64,000 nt of DNA, from positions 16,697 to 80,696 of the forward strand of contig CACZXG010000011.1 of NCBI GenBank assembly GCA_902785055.1, written 5' to 3'. This document shows, in pieces, positions 62,802 through 64,000 of this stretch (the first letter of the stretch is position 1; the number at the start of each line of letters is the position of its first letter). The stretch is from an uncultured Lachnospiraceae bacterium (GTDB lineage Bacteria; Bacillota; Clostridia; Lachnospirales; Lachnospiraceae). The notes under the pieces were generated by a model, which worked only from the letters and a program-made list of their open reading frames with translations, did no database searches and was not told where the DNA came from. The position numbers and the translations under genes are program-made.

Positions 62802-63908
62802 ATGGGGATGATCACATCTGATTTTTACAACAGGTTTGACAAGATTGACATCGTGGAGTCGCCTTTCACAGTGGAAGAGCTGATGAATCTTGCTTCGATC
62901 GATACACAGGAGCAGTTCGCGGCGTGGACTGCGCAGAACGGGGACACGTCCTATATTCCCGCGGAGATCTTTCTGACGCTTATGGAGGACCGCGCTTTCT
63001 TTGAGCAGATCTGCAGTTTTGTCGACGGCGGGGAATATGTCGTGCTGAGCGGCGCCACGTTGGCGTGCAGGACATCCCACAGCAGCAGGATGGGTCTGAC
63101 CCGGGAGGATGTCCAGCAGAATATCCAGGGATTTTTCCTCAAGGATGAGGAGATGACATACAGCATAGAGAGCGTACTGTCGGGAACCCGCGAGTGGGTC
63201 AGCAGTCTCTACGTCTTTGCCAACGGATGGGTCGGCATCGAGACAGAGCGCTTTGCTGACAATAACTGGGATGAGGATGAAGATTCCGCGCAGGACAGCA
63301 CGCCTGAGCCGGCTTCCAGTTATCTGCTCGACGCGGAAGGGGAGCTGGTGGCTTCGCCCGATATCAGATACGATATCGAGTCCTGGATGGATTTCGTGGA
63401 CATGTTCTCGACAGTCCACGAGGAAGCGATCGCACCGGATACGCCGGCTGATACTGAGGGGCGTGAAGTAGAGTTCAGAAGCGGGAAAGACGACTACATC
63501 GTGTTCTCCGAAGAGGTAGCGGGCGCCATGAAGGAAGGCAGACCTGTGGTCGTCATCGAGAGCGCGGCTACCTTCGGCGGCATGATCTATCCCGGGATCG
63601 CCGAGTTCGCGTATCGCATGAGAAACGTCGTCAGAGAGAGCGGAGCGGTACCTGCCTTCACCGCTATTTTGAACGGGCAGATCCATGTGGGACTGACCGA
63701 TGACGAGATCCTGTACCTTGAGCAGAAGAGGGGATCGATCTTTAAGGCGTCCGCAAGGGACATCCCGATCCTGCTGGCAAAGAAGCAGGACGGCGTCATG
63801 ACGATCGCGGCAGCGGTAAAGACGGCGCAGATGGTGGGACTGCCGGTGGCCAGCGGAAGCGGTATCGGAGGCGCGCAGATCGGAGGCCACCGCCCGCTTT
63901 GCCCATAG
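62802..63908 (+). CDS. Protein with unknown N-terminal domain and PsuG-like C-terminal half (3' end unreliable)
   Basis: The first ~225 residues form an acidic domain that I do not recognise. From about residue 230 the sequence matches the N-terminal half of pseudouridine-5'-phosphate glycosidase: E-x-G-R-P-V-V-V-I-E-S, RESGAVPAFTAILNG, VGLTDDEI, (K)ASARDIPILLAK and an IGG motif. The Glu of I-E-S and the Lys of F-K-A-S correspond to catalytic residues of PsuG; the second catalytic Lys and the metal site are missing. Homology stops at about 63872, and the final dozen residues (GAQIGGHRPLCP) arise from the foreign sequence at the window edge, so the natural protein is probably longer. The start at 62802 is chosen because AAGGAGGG lies 7 bp upstream. 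The fusion may be real or an assembly product. Confidence 0.6.
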   Translation: MGMITSDFYNRFDKIDIVESPFTVEELMNLASIDTQEQFAAWTAQNGDTSYIPAEIFLTLMEDRAFFEQICSFVDGGEYVVLSGATLACRTSHSSRMGLTREDVQQNIQGFFLKDEEMTYSIESVLSGTREWVSSLYVFANGWVGIETERFADNNWDEDEDSAQDSTPEPASSYLLDAEGELVASPDIRYDIESWMDFVDMFSTVHEEAIAPDTPADTEGREVEFRSGKDDYIVFSEEVAGAMKEGRPVVVIESAATFGGMIYPGIAEFAYRMRNVVRESGAVPAFTAILNGQIHVGLTDDEILYLEQKRGSIFKASARDIPILLAKKQDGVMTIAAAVKTAQMVGLPVASGSGIGGAQIGGHRPLCP

Positions 63909-63930
63909 CAGCTCCTCGTCCGTAATGTCG

Positions 63931-64000
63931 CCGTTTTTCACGGCCTCAATCGGCTCGCCATACATGGAGCCGGAGGTGTCAATCACGAGGTAAACGGGGA
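63931..64000 (-). CDS. Fragment of a von Willebrand factor A domain protein
   Basis: The minus strand, open at the window edge, reads VYLVIDTSGSMYGEPIEAVK, the MIDAS start (D-T-S-G-S-M-x-G-x-P-I-x-A-V) of TerY-like vWA proteins. After EAVKNG the reading continues as GDITDEELLWAKRAV, which does not belong to a vWA domain. No start codon is inside the window. Confidence 0.55.

Overview
The window reads as chromosome of a Gram-positive anaerobe of the Clostridia, most like a gut Lachnospiraceae. This is inferred from AGGAGG-type ribosome binding sites, U-tract intrinsic terminators, a sortase with cell-wall anchored adhesins, lipoproteins with a lipobox, a ROK-type sugar kinase and a DUF1292 protein. 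Gene density is high, most genes are on the plus strand, and there is no phage, IS element, CRISPR array or rRNA operon.

Layout. 0.25-5.8 kb: a membrane Ser/Thr kinase followed by a 1254-residue membrane-anchored protein with Ig-like units. 5.9-9.3 kb: a complete polar amino-acid ABC importer (binding lipoprotein, permease, ATPase) followed by a DapF-fold two-cysteine amino-acid racemase/epimerase. 9.3-10.1 kb: a non-coding array of 62/63-bp degenerate tandem repeats. 10.1-21.3 kb: housekeeping and envelope genes (PRTase-like protein, VanY-type carboxypeptidase, phasin-like protein, secreted transglutaminase-like protein, cytosolic hybrid histidine kinase, MscS channel, secreted 3D-domain protein, C39-like protein, a 61-residue small protein). 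21.3-23.6 kb: a very long hairpin, a Nudix hydrolase, GC-rich repeats and an AraC regulator.

23.8-45.6 kb is the most striking part: two giant sortase-type surface adhesins built of tandem isopeptide-forming (CnaB/SpaA/FctA-like) domains, one of 2337 residues and one of about 4557 residues. The second is split by an apparent one-base frameshift near 33.24 kb. Its C-terminal half shows a higher-order repeat of four FctA-like units, and its upstream region holds decayed copies of its own coding sequence. Both proteins end in the same unusual anchor (KTGDEAPL, hydrophobic span, basic tail). A sortase gene lies 5 kb downstream.

45.7-64 kb: a duplicated-domain lipoprotein, TcdA, a MATE transporter, tRNA-Leu(CAA), a dihydrouridine synthase overlapping the sortase, a ROK kinase, a regulator/ABC exporter/heptad-repeat lipoprotein cluster, a P-type cation ATPase overlapping a lipid kinase, DUF1292, a calcium-loop membrane protein, and a protein with a PsuG-like C-terminal half. 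The last ~130 bases look like a chimaeric join: PsuG homology stops and antisense pieces of a peptidase-like and a von Willebrand A protein follow.
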